A stretch of 64,000 bases of DNA from Actinophytocola oryzae. Lineage in GTDB: Bacteria; Actinomycetota; Actinomycetes; Mycobacteriales; Pseudonocardiaceae. Of this stretch, positions 8,182 to 15,900 are shown one piece after another. Under the pieces are notes generated by a model. It had not been told where the DNA came from and made no database searches. It was given only the letters and a program-made list of their open reading frames with translations. Made by a program: the position numbers and the translations under genes. Numbering within the stretch: the stretch's first letter is position 1; the number at the start of each line of letters is the position of its first letter. Location of the stretch: NCBI RefSeq assembly GCF_004364325.1, contig NZ_SOCP01000009.1, positions 1 to 64,000 of the forward strand, written 5' to 3'.

Positions 8182-9075
8182 ATGGTCGAGAACTCCACCT
8201 CGGGTCTGGCGATGGTTGCCGCCGAGGTCGTCGTCACCGTCACCCGCGAGGAACAGCACCAGGACGCGCTCGCCGGCTACGCACCCGCGCCGGGAGGCCG
8301 GCGGCGTGTCGCCGTCGAGCTGGCGTGGTGCGTGGTCGGTGCCGGGAAGTACAGGGGAGAGCACGCGATCGAGGTGCGGCTCGACGGGCGACGGGTGGGG
8401 GAGCTGACCTACCCGATGTCGCAGCGGTACGCGCCGCTGGTGACGTGGGCACGCGGACAGGGTGGGCGCGCGGGCTGCGAGGCGGTCGTCGAGGGTGGGG
8501 AGCGGGGACTGCAGCTGACGCTGCGCCTGCCGCGTGACCTCGACAACCTGCCTGCCGTGGCCACCGCCGCGACCGAACCGGCGACAGCCGTCCACGCTGT
8601 CCCGAACCCGCAGGGCACGTTCGCGCGACACCGCAGGGCGTGGGTCGTCGCGGGTGCCGTGACCGCCGTGCTCTTCTTCGTGGCCATCGCCAACGGCGAC
8701 GAGGACGCCGACGTCTCACCGTCCGCGGCGGACGAGACCACCACGACCGCGGCCGTCCCCACGACGACCGAGACCACCACCACGACGACCACGCCGCCAC
8801 CGACGACGACCACGACCACCACGACGACCGTCGTCCCCCCACCGCCGCCCGCGCCGCCGCAGACCCAGGAGCCCGTCGCGCCGCCGCCTGCCGTCGAGCC
8901 CCCGCCGGTGTCGCAGTGCGACCCGAACTACAGCGGCTGCGTCCCGATCGCCTCCGACGTCGACTGCGCGGGCGGCAGTGGCAACGGCCCGGCGTACGCG
9001 GACGGCCCGGTCACCGTGATCGGCAACGACATCTACGACCTGGACCGCGACGGCAACGGCGTCGCCTGCGAGTGA
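8182..9075 (+). CDS. Membrane protein with extracellular Thr/Pro stalk and Excalibur domain
   Basis: This 297-residue protein has three parts. The N-terminal cytoplasmic domain (1-145) is unassigned. One transmembrane helix (about 154-171) follows. A Thr-rich then Pro-rich spacer (about 185-240) leads to a C-terminal Excalibur calcium-binding domain starting near the first Cys of SQCDPNYSGC, with the loop DLDRDGNGVACE at the very end. The Excalibur motif D-x-D-x-D-G-x-x-C-E is complete and should sit outside the cell. No strong Shine-Dalgarno precedes ATG 8182; the in-frame ATG at 8212 is an alternative. The N-terminal part resembles cytoplasmic sensor domains but I cannot name it. Confidence 0.78.
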   Translation: MVENSTSGLAMVAAEVVVTVTREEQHQDALAGYAPAPGGRRRVAVELAWCVVGAGKYRGEHAIEVRLDGRRVGELTYPMSQRYAPLVTWARGQGGRAGCEAVVEGGERGLQLTLRLPRDLDNLPAVATAATEPATAVHAVPNPQGTFARHRRAWVVAGAVTAVLFFVAIANGDEDADVSPSAADETTTTAAVPTTTETTTTTTTPPPTTTTTTTTTVVPPPPPAPPQTQEPVAPPPAVEPPPVSQCDPNYSGCVPIASDVDCAGGSGNGPAYADGPVTVIGNDIYDLDRDGNGVACE

Positions 9076-9124
9076 TGCGGGTTCATTGACGCCCCCACGG
9101 GACGTGACCTAACGTCAACAGTGC

Positions 9125-9140
9125 GTGAGAGCGCTCTCAC
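9125..9140. promoter_or_regulatory. CebR-like LacI-family operator upstream of GH76
   Basis: GTGAGAGCGCTCTCAC is a perfect 16-base palindrome 58 bases before the GH76 start. Its core TGAGAGCGCTCTCA differs from the known streptomycete CebR box TGGGAGCGCTCCCA by one symmetric pair. A LacI-family sugar repressor probably binds here. Which one is not shown. Confidence 0.65.
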
Positions 9141-9197
9141 CCCTGCTGGCGGCCGTAACCCCTGCGCGGCCGCCGGAGCGCTCCCCGGGAGGTCTCG

Positions 9198-10703
9198 ATG
9201 CCGAGATCCGTGCTGGCCGCTGCCCTCGTCGCGATCGTCGCCACGTTCGTGCCCCACCAGGCGGCCGCGGCCCCTGCCGGCCAACCTCCCGCCCCACCGG
9301 CCAAACCGAGCACGGTCCAGCAGGCGTCGCCGACGAGCGGGGTGAACCCGCTCGCCGTGATCTGCAACCGCTACTGCGACTCCCGCGACCCCGCCCTCGC
9401 GGGAAGCGACCGCGAACCCGTGTCGTCGACCCTGTACGGACGCCGGTTCTCCCTGCATGTCAACGACAACGACGCCATGGGGTGGGCCGCCGTCACCGGG
9501 GGCAGCCCCGGTGACGAGGCGTGGCTGGACCGATCCTTCGACGGCGGCCGCACATGGGGATCGGGCAGCCGCCTCGGCGCCGTGCGCATCCCGGCGGGCT
9601 CGACCGGCTGGCGCACCGCGATGTTCAACGTCGACGACTGGAACAACCGAGGTGTCGGCGCCCTGCGCGCGTGCGGGAAGGCCGCCGACCGGCCCGAGAT
9701 CGCCTGCACGCCGTGGGCACGCAGCAACTGGAACGCCTGGGACCGCCGGACCTCGGCCGCCACCGCGCTGATGATGCTGTACCGCAACGACACCGGCCTG
9801 TTCGACACCACCGGCTGGTGGAACTCGGCCAACGCGCTCACCGCGATCATCGACAACATCCGCGTGTCCGGCATGTCCAGCTACAGCTACGCGATCGCCA
9901 ACACCTACGACCGCAACGTGAACTCCGGCCTCGGCCAGTTCCGCAACGACTACGTCGACGACACCGGCTGGTGGGCGCTCGCGTGGGTCGCCGCCTACGA
10001 CCTCACCGGCGACGGCCGCTATCTCGACACCGCCCGCGCGGGCGCGGACTACATGAACTCCTACTGGGACGGCACGTGCGGCGGCGGCGTGTGGTGGTCG
10101 ACCGCCCGCGGCTACAAGAACGCGATCACCAACGAGCTCTACATCCAGGTCAACGCCGCGCTGCACAACAGGATCGGTGGCGACGCCGAGTACCTGCGGC
10201 GCGCGAACGCCGGCTGGAGCTGGTTCTCGGCCTCCGGCATGATCAACAGTGGCAACCTGGTCAACGACGGCCTCGCCAGTGGGTGCGCCAACAACGGCCA
10301 GCCGGTCTGGAGCTACAACCAGGGCGTCCTCCTCGACGCGCTCGTCGAGCTGAACCGGGCCACGGGGAACGCGGCGCTGCTCACCCGGGCCCGCCAGCTC
10401 GCGAACGCCTCGACGACCAACACGGGCCTCAACCCCGGCGGCATCCTGCGGGAACCGTGCGAGCCGTCGAACTGCGGCGGCGACGGGCCGTCCTTCAAGG
10501 GCGCGTACGTCCGCGGCCTCGGTTCGCTGAACGCCGCGCTCGCCGACCACCCGTACACGGCCTACCTGCGCCGCCAGGCCGACTCCGCCTACGCCACCGA
10601 CCGCACCGCACTCGACCAGTACGGACTACGCTGGGCGGGGCCCGTCGACCAGCTCGACGCCGCGCGCCAGCAGAGCGCCACTGACCTGCTGAACGCGGCG
10701 TGA
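9198..10703 (+). CDS. Secreted GH76 alpha-1,6-mannanase-like enzyme
   Basis: This 501-residue enzyme has a signal peptide (MPRSVLAAALVAIVATFVP, cleavage near AAAAP). A Cys-containing N-terminal domain (about 53-170, motifs CNRYCD, LHVNDND, EAWLDRSFDGGRTW, LRACG) precedes the GH76 (alpha/alpha)6 barrel (about 175-500). The neighbouring acidic pair DDTGWW at about 254 matches the catalytic DD region of the family. GH76 enzymes cut alpha-1,6-mannan of fungal or mycobacterial-type polymers. The start has GGGAGG 5 bases upstream. The same N-terminal domain occurs twice in the second GH76 protein at 47.6-49.4 kb. A CebR-like operator lies upstream. Confidence 0.85.
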   Translation: MPRSVLAAALVAIVATFVPHQAAAAPAGQPPAPPAKPSTVQQASPTSGVNPLAVICNRYCDSRDPALAGSDREPVSSTLYGRRFSLHVNDNDAMGWAAVTGGSPGDEAWLDRSFDGGRTWGSGSRLGAVRIPAGSTGWRTAMFNVDDWNNRGVGALRACGKAADRPEIACTPWARSNWNAWDRRTSAATALMMLYRNDTGLFDTTGWWNSANALTAIIDNIRVSGMSSYSYAIANTYDRNVNSGLGQFRNDYVDDTGWWALAWVAAYDLTGDGRYLDTARAGADYMNSYWDGTCGGGVWWSTARGYKNAITNELYIQVNAALHNRIGGDAEYLRRANAGWSWFSASGMINSGNLVNDGLASGCANNGQPVWSYNQGVLLDALVELNRATGNAALLTRARQLANASTTNTGLNPGGILREPCEPSNCGGDGPSFKGAYVRGLGSLNAALADHPYTAYLRRQADSAYATDRTALDQYGLRWAGPVDQLDAARQQSATDLLNAA

Positions 10704-10981
10704 TGTAGCTGACGGTGGAATAACCCGAGCGTTTCCGCGTGTTAGCAAGTACGCTGTTATAGGGACGGTGTCACCACCGTGTCCACAGGGGTTGACTTCT
10801 GTGCCCCATGGGTACACCACCACGGCTGTCCGGCTTGTGACCAGCACTCGCGCGCGGGTGCTGTACGGGCCGAAAAGGGACGAGTTTCGTTCCTGCGCTG
10901 TTCCGCGCCCGCGTTCAGGGCGCGTGACCAGGGCAAACGCTATGACGAACGAGAACCATGCTGCGATTGGAGGCGGCTGAC

Positions 10982-11233
10982 ATGAACATGATGGACGACT
11001 GGCGAGACCGCGCCGCCTGCCGAGACGCGGACCCGGAACTGTTCTTCCCGGTGTCCGACATGGGTCCCGGCGCACGACAGATCGCGGATGCCAAGGCCGT
11101 GTGCGGCCGTTGCCCGGTGCGCACGCAGTGCCTCGACTACGCGGTCGAAACTGGTCTGGACCACGGCGTCTTCGGTGGCACCACCGAGCGCGAGCGGCGT
11201 GAGCTGATCCGCCGCCAGCGCGTGGCCTCATAG
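10982..11233 (+). CDS. WhiB-family iron-sulfur regulator, WhiB1/WblE-like
   Basis: This 83-residue regulator has the four conserved cysteines of a [4Fe-4S] WhiB protein: one in RAACRD, two in VCGRC, one in TQCLDY. They are followed by the turn GVFGG, where most members have W or I before GG, and the basic end ERRELIRRQR. The stretch DPELFFPV and the length are closest to WhiB1/WblE, an essential sigma-factor-binding type. GGAGG at 10969-10973 sets ATG 10982 as start, so in-frame codons upstream are not used. The 278-base leader contains no gene. It has TTGACT at 10792 followed 15 bases later by TACACC, a weak promoter candidate. Confidence 0.85.
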   Translation: MNMMDDWRDRAACRDADPELFFPVSDMGPGARQIADAKAVCGRCPVRTQCLDYAVETGLDHGVFGGTTERERRELIRRQRVAS

Positions 11234-11242
11234 AGCGAACAG

Positions 11243-11279
11243 GCACGAGGCCCCCGGGGAACTCCCGGGGGCCTCGTGC
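11243..11279. terminator. Strong bidirectional terminator
   Basis: A perfect 16-base stem (11243-11258 with 11264-11279, loop of 5) lies between the convergent WhiB gene and GH115 gene. It is 9 bases from one stop codon and 6 from the other. Confidence 0.9.
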
Positions 11280-11285
11280 TGTGTC

Positions 11286-14200
11286 CTAGCGAAGGCGGGT
11301 GCTCGACGGCGGTCCGAGGTAGCTCGGCGCCAGCCCACCCGTGTCGATCACGATCTTCTGCACGATCACCGTCGGATCGACCGCCCACACCTTGAGCACG
11401 TGCTCACCCGGCCGGTCGATCACGTGCGTGGTGGCCGTGCGGTTGACGTTGTCGGACGTGTTGCGTTCCCACTGGCGGTTCATGGCTGTGTCGTCCGCAC
11501 CGGTCGCCGTGGTCACGTTCACCTTCCTCGGCGCCTGGCCGTCCAGCGACACCGCGTAGGTCAGCCCGTCGGTCGGGTGCACGTTGTTGCGTGGCGACAC
11601 GTACACCCACACCGTGACCGGCCCGGTCGTGTACACGTTCACCGTGTACTCCAGGCGAGGACCGGTCGGCTCCCGGCGCGGCGCGGTCACCGGCGAGGGC
11701 TCCATGCCGTCGCCGTCGCGGCCGATGTCCGGGATGCGCTGCCAGTCCCCGACGACCCGGCTCGTGGCGTCCGCCGGGATCGACACGTACCCGTTCGCCT
11801 CGACGAAACCGTGCTTCGGCCGGTGCGCGGGATTGTCCACAACGGCCTCGACGGCCACGCTGCGGCCCGCGCCGGTGATCGTCAGCGGCACCCGTGTCGT
11901 GCCGCGTGGCGCGTGCTTCCAGTCGACCGACACCTCGACCCGCACCTGCTTGTCGACCGTGCCCCGGGACCTCGACACCGACACGTACGGCTTCGCGGAG
12001 GTGATCCGGTAGTCGAACGCCGTCGCACCCCGGTTGAACACCTCGACGTACTGTCGCGGCTGGCTCTGGTAGGGGCTGAACGTCGGCAGCACCGCCGGTG
12101 TGGTCGCGGCCGGCCACCACTGGTCGGAGCCGTCGACGGCCACCCCCAGCTCGGCCGCCTCCGGCACCTGGATCCGTTGCACGGCCGGGAAGACCTCGTC
12201 CGGCAGTGCCTGGTTGTTCAGCTCGGGCTGCTGCCACGGCGCGTTCGGCCCGTAGCGGGCCACGTCGCCGTAGCCGATCTTGGGCTGTGACTGGAAGTTC
12301 TTCCACTTCCCGCCGGCGAGCCCGGTGTTGTAGTAGTCGTTCAGCGCCTGGTCGTCGGCGAACCTGGCGTCCGTCTCGTCGGCGAGGTCGTTCGTGGCCG
12401 CGCGGCCCTGCCTCGCGTAGAGGATGTTCGTGAACTCCGCGCGCCGCAGCGAGTACAGGTTCGCCGTCGCCGCCGTCGCGTACCCGACGAGCTGGAAGTA
12501 GGCGTCCTGGTAGGACCTCGGCAGTCCTCTCGCGACCCGTTCCGAGCGGGCCGCGAGCTGTTGCCAGTCCGCGGTCACCCGGTCCATCTCGCGGTAGTTC
12601 TCCAGGTAGTACGGGGTCATCTGGTCGTCGTAGGTGACCGTCGTGCCCGGACCGCCGGTGATGCGCCGGTTCAGCAGCTCCGGCTTGCGGCGCGCCTGCA
12701 GCACGCCGTACTCGTGCAGGACCTCGGCGATCTCACCCGACAGCGGACCCGGGAAGTTCTCGGCGGCGTAACGCTTTTCCCACTTCGGGACATCCCTGAG
12801 CGGGATGGGTTTCCACGCGTAGTCGAGGAAGAACTGCAGCGGCAGCTCCTCGTTCTTCATGTCGCCGACGTTGACCACCCAGAGCTTGTCGACGCCGTAG
12901 CTCTTCGCGGCGTTGAGCTGCTCCCACGTGTTGGCCATGTTGATGGTGTCGACCCACTTGTAGTTGCGGCCGCCACCCACGTAGTCGAAGTGGTAGTACA
13001 TCCCGTAACCACCTGAGCGCGGTGGCAGCTGCGGGTCGGGCAGCTTGCGCATGTTGCCCCAGTTGTCGTCCGTGAACACCACGGTCACGTCGTCCGGTGC
13101 GCGCAGTCCCTTGTCCCAGTAGCGTTGTACCTCCTTGTAGAGCGTCCACACCTGCGGCACGTCGGTCATGCCCTTGTCGGCCAGGATCTGCCGCTCGCTC
13201 CCGAGGATCTCCTGCATCAGCTCGATGCCGTCGCCGTCGGGCAGACCGACGTCGCCGTTGCCGCGCATGCCGAGCGTGACCACGCCCTCGAAGTCCTCCT
13301 GCTTCATGCGTTCGATGCCGTCGGTCCAGTAGGCCTTGATCGCGTCGGCGTTGCGGCGGAAGCTCCACTCGCCCGTGCCGCCGTAGGGGTCGTGGCCCGG
13401 CGTCACGATGTTGCCCTGCGCGTCACGCACCGCGGGCACGGCGTGCCGGTTCCACTCCTCGATGCCCCGCATCATCGGCGCCTCGTGCGAGGTGCCCATG
13501 ACCACGCCGTAGAGCGACGCGGTCGCGTGGTTGGCCGGGTCGTCCTCCGCGAACGCGCGGCCCCACACCGCGGGCCACAGGTAGTTCGCCTTCAGCCGCA
13601 GCATGACCTCGAACACCCGCGAGAAGAACTTGCTGTTCAGCCCGCCGGGATAACCGGGGGCGAGCCCCTCCCCGAACTGCGTCCGCGCCCACCGGTCGAG
13701 CGCGGGGTTCTCGTCGTTGATGAAGAACCCCCGGTACTTCACCGCGGGCGTGCCCTGCGAGTGCCTGCCGGGCAGCACGTACAGCTCGTCGGCGTGCTTC
13801 GCGGGCACGTCGTCCCACCAGTACCACGGCGAGACGCCGATGCGCCGGGACACGTCGTAGGCGCCGTAGATCGTGCCGCGCTGGTCGCTGCCGGCGATCA
13901 CCAGTGCCTGTCGCACGCCCGGCAGCGGGTCGCGCACCACCTGCTGCAGCGAGGTCTCCCACTTCCCGGCGATACCGGACACGTCGAGCTTCCCGCGCTG
14001 CACCAGGCGGTCGATGAGCGGGCTGCCGACCGTGCCGACGAGCACCGGCTCACTGCCGCGCGGCACGTCGTCCAGCACGGTGGCCGGCCGGACCCCGGTG
14101 ACCCGCGCCACGTCGTCGCGGAGGTCGCCGACCACCCTGACCACACCGGGATAGTCCGCCTCGCTCACCACGATCGGCGCGGCTCTTCCCTTCGCCACCA

Positions 14201-14336
14201 ACGGGAACGAGCCGGGCCTCGGCGCGGTGACCACATAGGACTCCTCGGCGGCTCCCGCGGTCGCCGGTTCGGCGACGGCCGGGGTGATGGCAGCGGCGAG
14301 GAGCGGGACCACGATGAGGGCGGCGGACCTTCGCAT
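11286..14336 (-). CDS. Secreted GH115 xylan alpha-1,2-glucuronidase
   Basis: This 1016-residue enzyme removes (4-O-methyl)glucuronic acid side chains from xylan. The signal peptide begins MRRSAALIVVPLL with cleavage near VAEPA, and GGAG precedes ATG 14336. Family features include YWWDDVP, the long central barrel with LKANYLWPAVWG, GTSHEAPM, VTLGMRGNGD and FTDDNWGN, and a C-terminal beta-rich region with a jelly-roll-like end. The gene stands alone, with a terminator after it. Two CCGAAANTTTCGG palindromes lie upstream at 14366 and 14451. The same pair precedes the GH10 xylanase, which points to common control by a xylan-responsive regulator. Confidence 0.9.
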   Translation of the reverse strand: MRRSAALIVVPLLAAAITPAVAEPATAGAAEESYVVTAPRPGSFPLVAKGRAAPIVVSEADYPGVVRVVGDLRDDVARVTGVRPATVLDDVPRGSEPVLVGTVGSPLIDRLVQRGKLDVSGIAGKWETSLQQVVRDPLPGVRQALVIAGSDQRGTIYGAYDVSRRIGVSPWYWWDDVPAKHADELYVLPGRHSQGTPAVKYRGFFINDENPALDRWARTQFGEGLAPGYPGGLNSKFFSRVFEVMLRLKANYLWPAVWGRAFAEDDPANHATASLYGVVMGTSHEAPMMRGIEEWNRHAVPAVRDAQGNIVTPGHDPYGGTGEWSFRRNADAIKAYWTDGIERMKQEDFEGVVTLGMRGNGDVGLPDGDGIELMQEILGSERQILADKGMTDVPQVWTLYKEVQRYWDKGLRAPDDVTVVFTDDNWGNMRKLPDPQLPPRSGGYGMYYHFDYVGGGRNYKWVDTINMANTWEQLNAAKSYGVDKLWVVNVGDMKNEELPLQFFLDYAWKPIPLRDVPKWEKRYAAENFPGPLSGEIAEVLHEYGVLQARRKPELLNRRITGGPGTTVTYDDQMTPYYLENYREMDRVTADWQQLAARSERVARGLPRSYQDAYFQLVGYATAATANLYSLRRAEFTNILYARQGRAATNDLADETDARFADDQALNDYYNTGLAGGKWKNFQSQPKIGYGDVARYGPNAPWQQPELNNQALPDEVFPAVQRIQVPEAAELGVAVDGSDQWWPAATTPAVLPTFSPYQSQPRQYVEVFNRGATAFDYRITSAKPYVSVSRSRGTVDKQVRVEVSVDWKHAPRGTTRVPLTITGAGRSVAVEAVVDNPAHRPKHGFVEANGYVSIPADATSRVVGDWQRIPDIGRDGDGMEPSPVTAPRREPTGPRLEYTVNVYTTGPVTVWVYVSPRNNVHPTDGLTYAVSLDGQAPRKVNVTTATGADDTAMNRQWERNTSDNVNRTATTHVIDRPGEHVLKVWAVDPTVIVQKIVIDTGGLAPSYLGPPSSTRLR

Positions 14337-14365
14337 GTCGATCTCCGTACTATCGCAGGGCGGAG

Positions 14366-14378
14366 CCGAAATTTTCGG
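14366..14378. promoter_or_regulatory. GAAANTTTC xylan operator, proximal copy (GH115)
   Basis: CCGAAATTTTCGG is a perfect 6+1+6 palindrome 30 bases before the GH115 start. It matches the CGAAANTTTCG type of element described in streptomycete xylanase promoters. Confidence 0.75.
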
Positions 14379-14450
14379 AACACTTCCGTAACCCGCCCAC
14401 GATAACCAGAGCACCGCCCGGAATCCAGAGTGCTTACGGCGCAACGGATT

Positions 14451-14463
14451 CCGAAACTTTCGG
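14451..14463. promoter_or_regulatory. GAAANTTTC xylan operator, distal copy (GH115)
   Basis: CCGAAACTTTCGG is a second perfect 6+1+6 palindrome, centred 85 bases from the proximal copy. It ends 1 base before the stop codon of the methyltransferase gene. Confidence 0.75.
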
Positions 14464-14464
14464 C

Positions 14465-15091
14465 CTAGGTCTTCTTCTGTGCCTTGAGAACGACGTCGTT
14501 GACGTGCGGGGTGCCCTCCGGTGCCGGCGACACCCTCGGCCGGGTCTCGTTGACCGACACCGTCCACGAGTCGTCGAGCAGTTCGGCGATCTCGGTCGGC
14601 TGGTAGAAGTCGTGCGGGTCGAAGGTGGGCCCGTTGTCGTGCTCGCCGTCGTGCTCGCCGTCGTGCCCGTGGCCGTGCATGTCGTTGATGTCGTGGCCGC
14701 CGATGAGCAGCGTCCCACCGGGTGCGACCGCGGCCAGCATGGCGAGGACGGCCCGCTCGGCGGTGTGGAGATACGCCCCGTACATGCAGGACACCAGGTC
14801 GAAGGCGCGGGCGGGCGGGGTGAACTCGGTGAGGTCGGCGTGGATCCAGTTCACCTTCGCGTCACCCGCCACGGCCGCCGCCCGTTCGAGCGCGACGCGT
14901 GAGATGTCCACGGCGGTCACGAGCCAGCCTCGCCCGGCCAGCCACAGGGCGTCGCCGCCCTCGCCGCAGCCGAGGTCGAGTGCCTGACCGGGGGGCAGGT
15001 CGGCGGCCTCGGTCACGAGCACACCGTTCGGCGCGCCGCTCCAGAGTCTGTCCTTGGTGGTGTAGAGGTCGTCCCAGAACTGTTGGTCCAT
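14465..15091 (-). CDS. Class I SAM-dependent methyltransferase
   Basis: This 208-residue methyltransferase has the SAM-binding motif LDLGCGEGGD at about 50-59, the acidic end of beta-2 (VDIS) and motif IHADL. It resembles small methyltransferases of the tellurite-resistance/thiopurine type, substrate unknown. An unusual insert between the core and the last strands reads HGHGHDGEHDGEHDNG, rich in His and acidic residues, and could bind metal. The start MDQQFWDDLYTTKD at 15091 is chosen from the family pattern; GTG and ATG codons at 15100 and 15103 are alternatives. It is divergent from the HAD gene. Confidence 0.8.
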   Translation of the reverse strand: MDQQFWDDLYTTKDRLWSGAPNGVLVTEAADLPPGQALDLGCGEGGDALWLAGRGWLVTAVDISRVALERAAAVAGDAKVNWIHADLTEFTPPARAFDLVSCMYGAYLHTAERAVLAMLAAVAPGGTLLIGGHDINDMHGHGHDGEHDGEHDNGPTFDPHDFYQPTEIAELLDDSWTVSVNETRPRVSPAPEGTPHVNDVVLKAQKKT

Positions 15092-15122
15092 GCCCCGCAC
15101 CATGCCCCGCCCGCCTGAGGGC

Positions 15123-15149
15123 GGCAACCTTTGTTGCCGGTTCGGCAAC
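15123..15149. promoter_or_regulatory. GGCAAC repeat cluster between divergent genes
   Basis: GGCAAC-CTTT-GTTGCC (15123-15138) is a perfect inverted repeat, and a third GGCAAC follows at 15144-15149. The cluster lies between the methyltransferase and HAD starts and just before the likely HAD promoter. It may be an operator. Confidence 0.35.
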
Positions 15150-15166
15150 TGGTCACCCTCGTTCCG

Positions 15167-15172
15167 TAGGGT
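15167..15172 (+). promoter_or_regulatory. -10 element (TAGGGT) for a leaderless HAD transcript
   Basis: TAGGGT fits the actinobacterial TANNNT -10 and ends 6 bases before ATG 15179, so transcription should begin at the start codon itself. No good -35 is visible. Confidence 0.5.
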
Positions 15173-15178
15173 TGGGGC

Positions 15179-15847
15179 ATGATCGACGGCGTCCTCTTCG
15201 ACTTCTCCGGCACCCTGTTCCGCTTCGAACCCGGTCCCGGCTGGCCGTCCGGCGCGGCCGACGAGGCCACGCGTGAGCGCCTGGTGGCCGTGCTGACCGC
15301 GCCGGTCATGGCGACCGACCACCTCCCGCCCGACCTGCGCCACGCGTGGACCCGCCGCGATCTCGACCCGGGCCTGCACCGCACGGTCTACCTGGGGGTG
15401 CTCGGGACGACCGGCGTCGATCTGACCGAAGAGGAGTCCGAGGGCGTGTACACGAGCCTGACCGACCCCAGGGCCTGGAATCCGTACCCGGACACCGAGG
15501 ACGTGCTCCGCGGGCTGCGGGCGGCCGGTGTCCCGGTCGCCGTCGTCAGCAACATCGCGTGGGACATCCGGGGCATCTTCGCCCGCCACGGTGTCGAGGA
15601 CCTGGTGGACGAGTTCGTGCTGTCCTATGTGGAGGGCGTGGTCAAGCCGGACCCCAGGATCTTCCGGATCGCCTGCCGGCGGCTCGGGATCGCGCCGGAG
15701 CGGGCGCTGATGGTCGGCGACAGCCCCGAGGCGGACGGCGGCGCGGCGTCCGCCGGAGCCGCCGTGACGATCGTCGAACCGCTGCCGACCGCGCGCCGTC
15801 CGGACGCCTTGCGTCATTCGGTGAGCGCGTTGCTACGGAGTGTGTAG
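15179..15847 (+). CDS. HAD-superfamily hydrolase
   Basis: This 222-residue protein is a haloacid dehalogenase-type phosphohydrolase with a helical cap. Motif I is DFSGT at 8-12, where the second acid of the usual DxDGT is Ser. Motif II is VVSN, motif III is the Lys of VVKPDP, and motif IV is GDSPEAD. Loss of the second Asp in motif I is seen in some dehalogenase and regulatory HADs, so phosphatase activity is not certain. The message is probably leaderless. The substrate is not predictable from the context. Confidence 0.78.
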   Translation: MIDGVLFDFSGTLFRFEPGPGWPSGAADEATRERLVAVLTAPVMATDHLPPDLRHAWTRRDLDPGLHRTVYLGVLGTTGVDLTEEESEGVYTSLTDPRAWNPYPDTEDVLRGLRAAGVPVAVVSNIAWDIRGIFARHGVEDLVDEFVLSYVEGVVKPDPRIFRIACRRLGIAPERALMVGDSPEADGGAASAGAAVTIVEPLPTARRPDALRHSVSALLRSV

Positions 15848-15900
15848 GGTAAGCGTTGACTTTTGACTCCTGTGTCGTCGCAGCCACGGAGGTCGGGGAC

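Noticed and set aside
8750..8860. ACG/ACC-rich tandem triplets resembling a DNA repeat array
   Set aside because: It encodes the Thr/Pro stalk of the Excalibur protein; the repetition is explained by coding sequence.
10765..10780. ACGGTG-TCAC-CACCGT inverted repeat upstream of the WhiB gene
   Set aside because: Only 6-bp arms in GC-rich DNA; likely chance, though a WhiB-region operator cannot be excluded.
11340..11420. Possible plus-strand gene opposite the GH115 C-terminus
   Set aside because: Codon composition is typical of an antisense shadow and there is no ribosome site.
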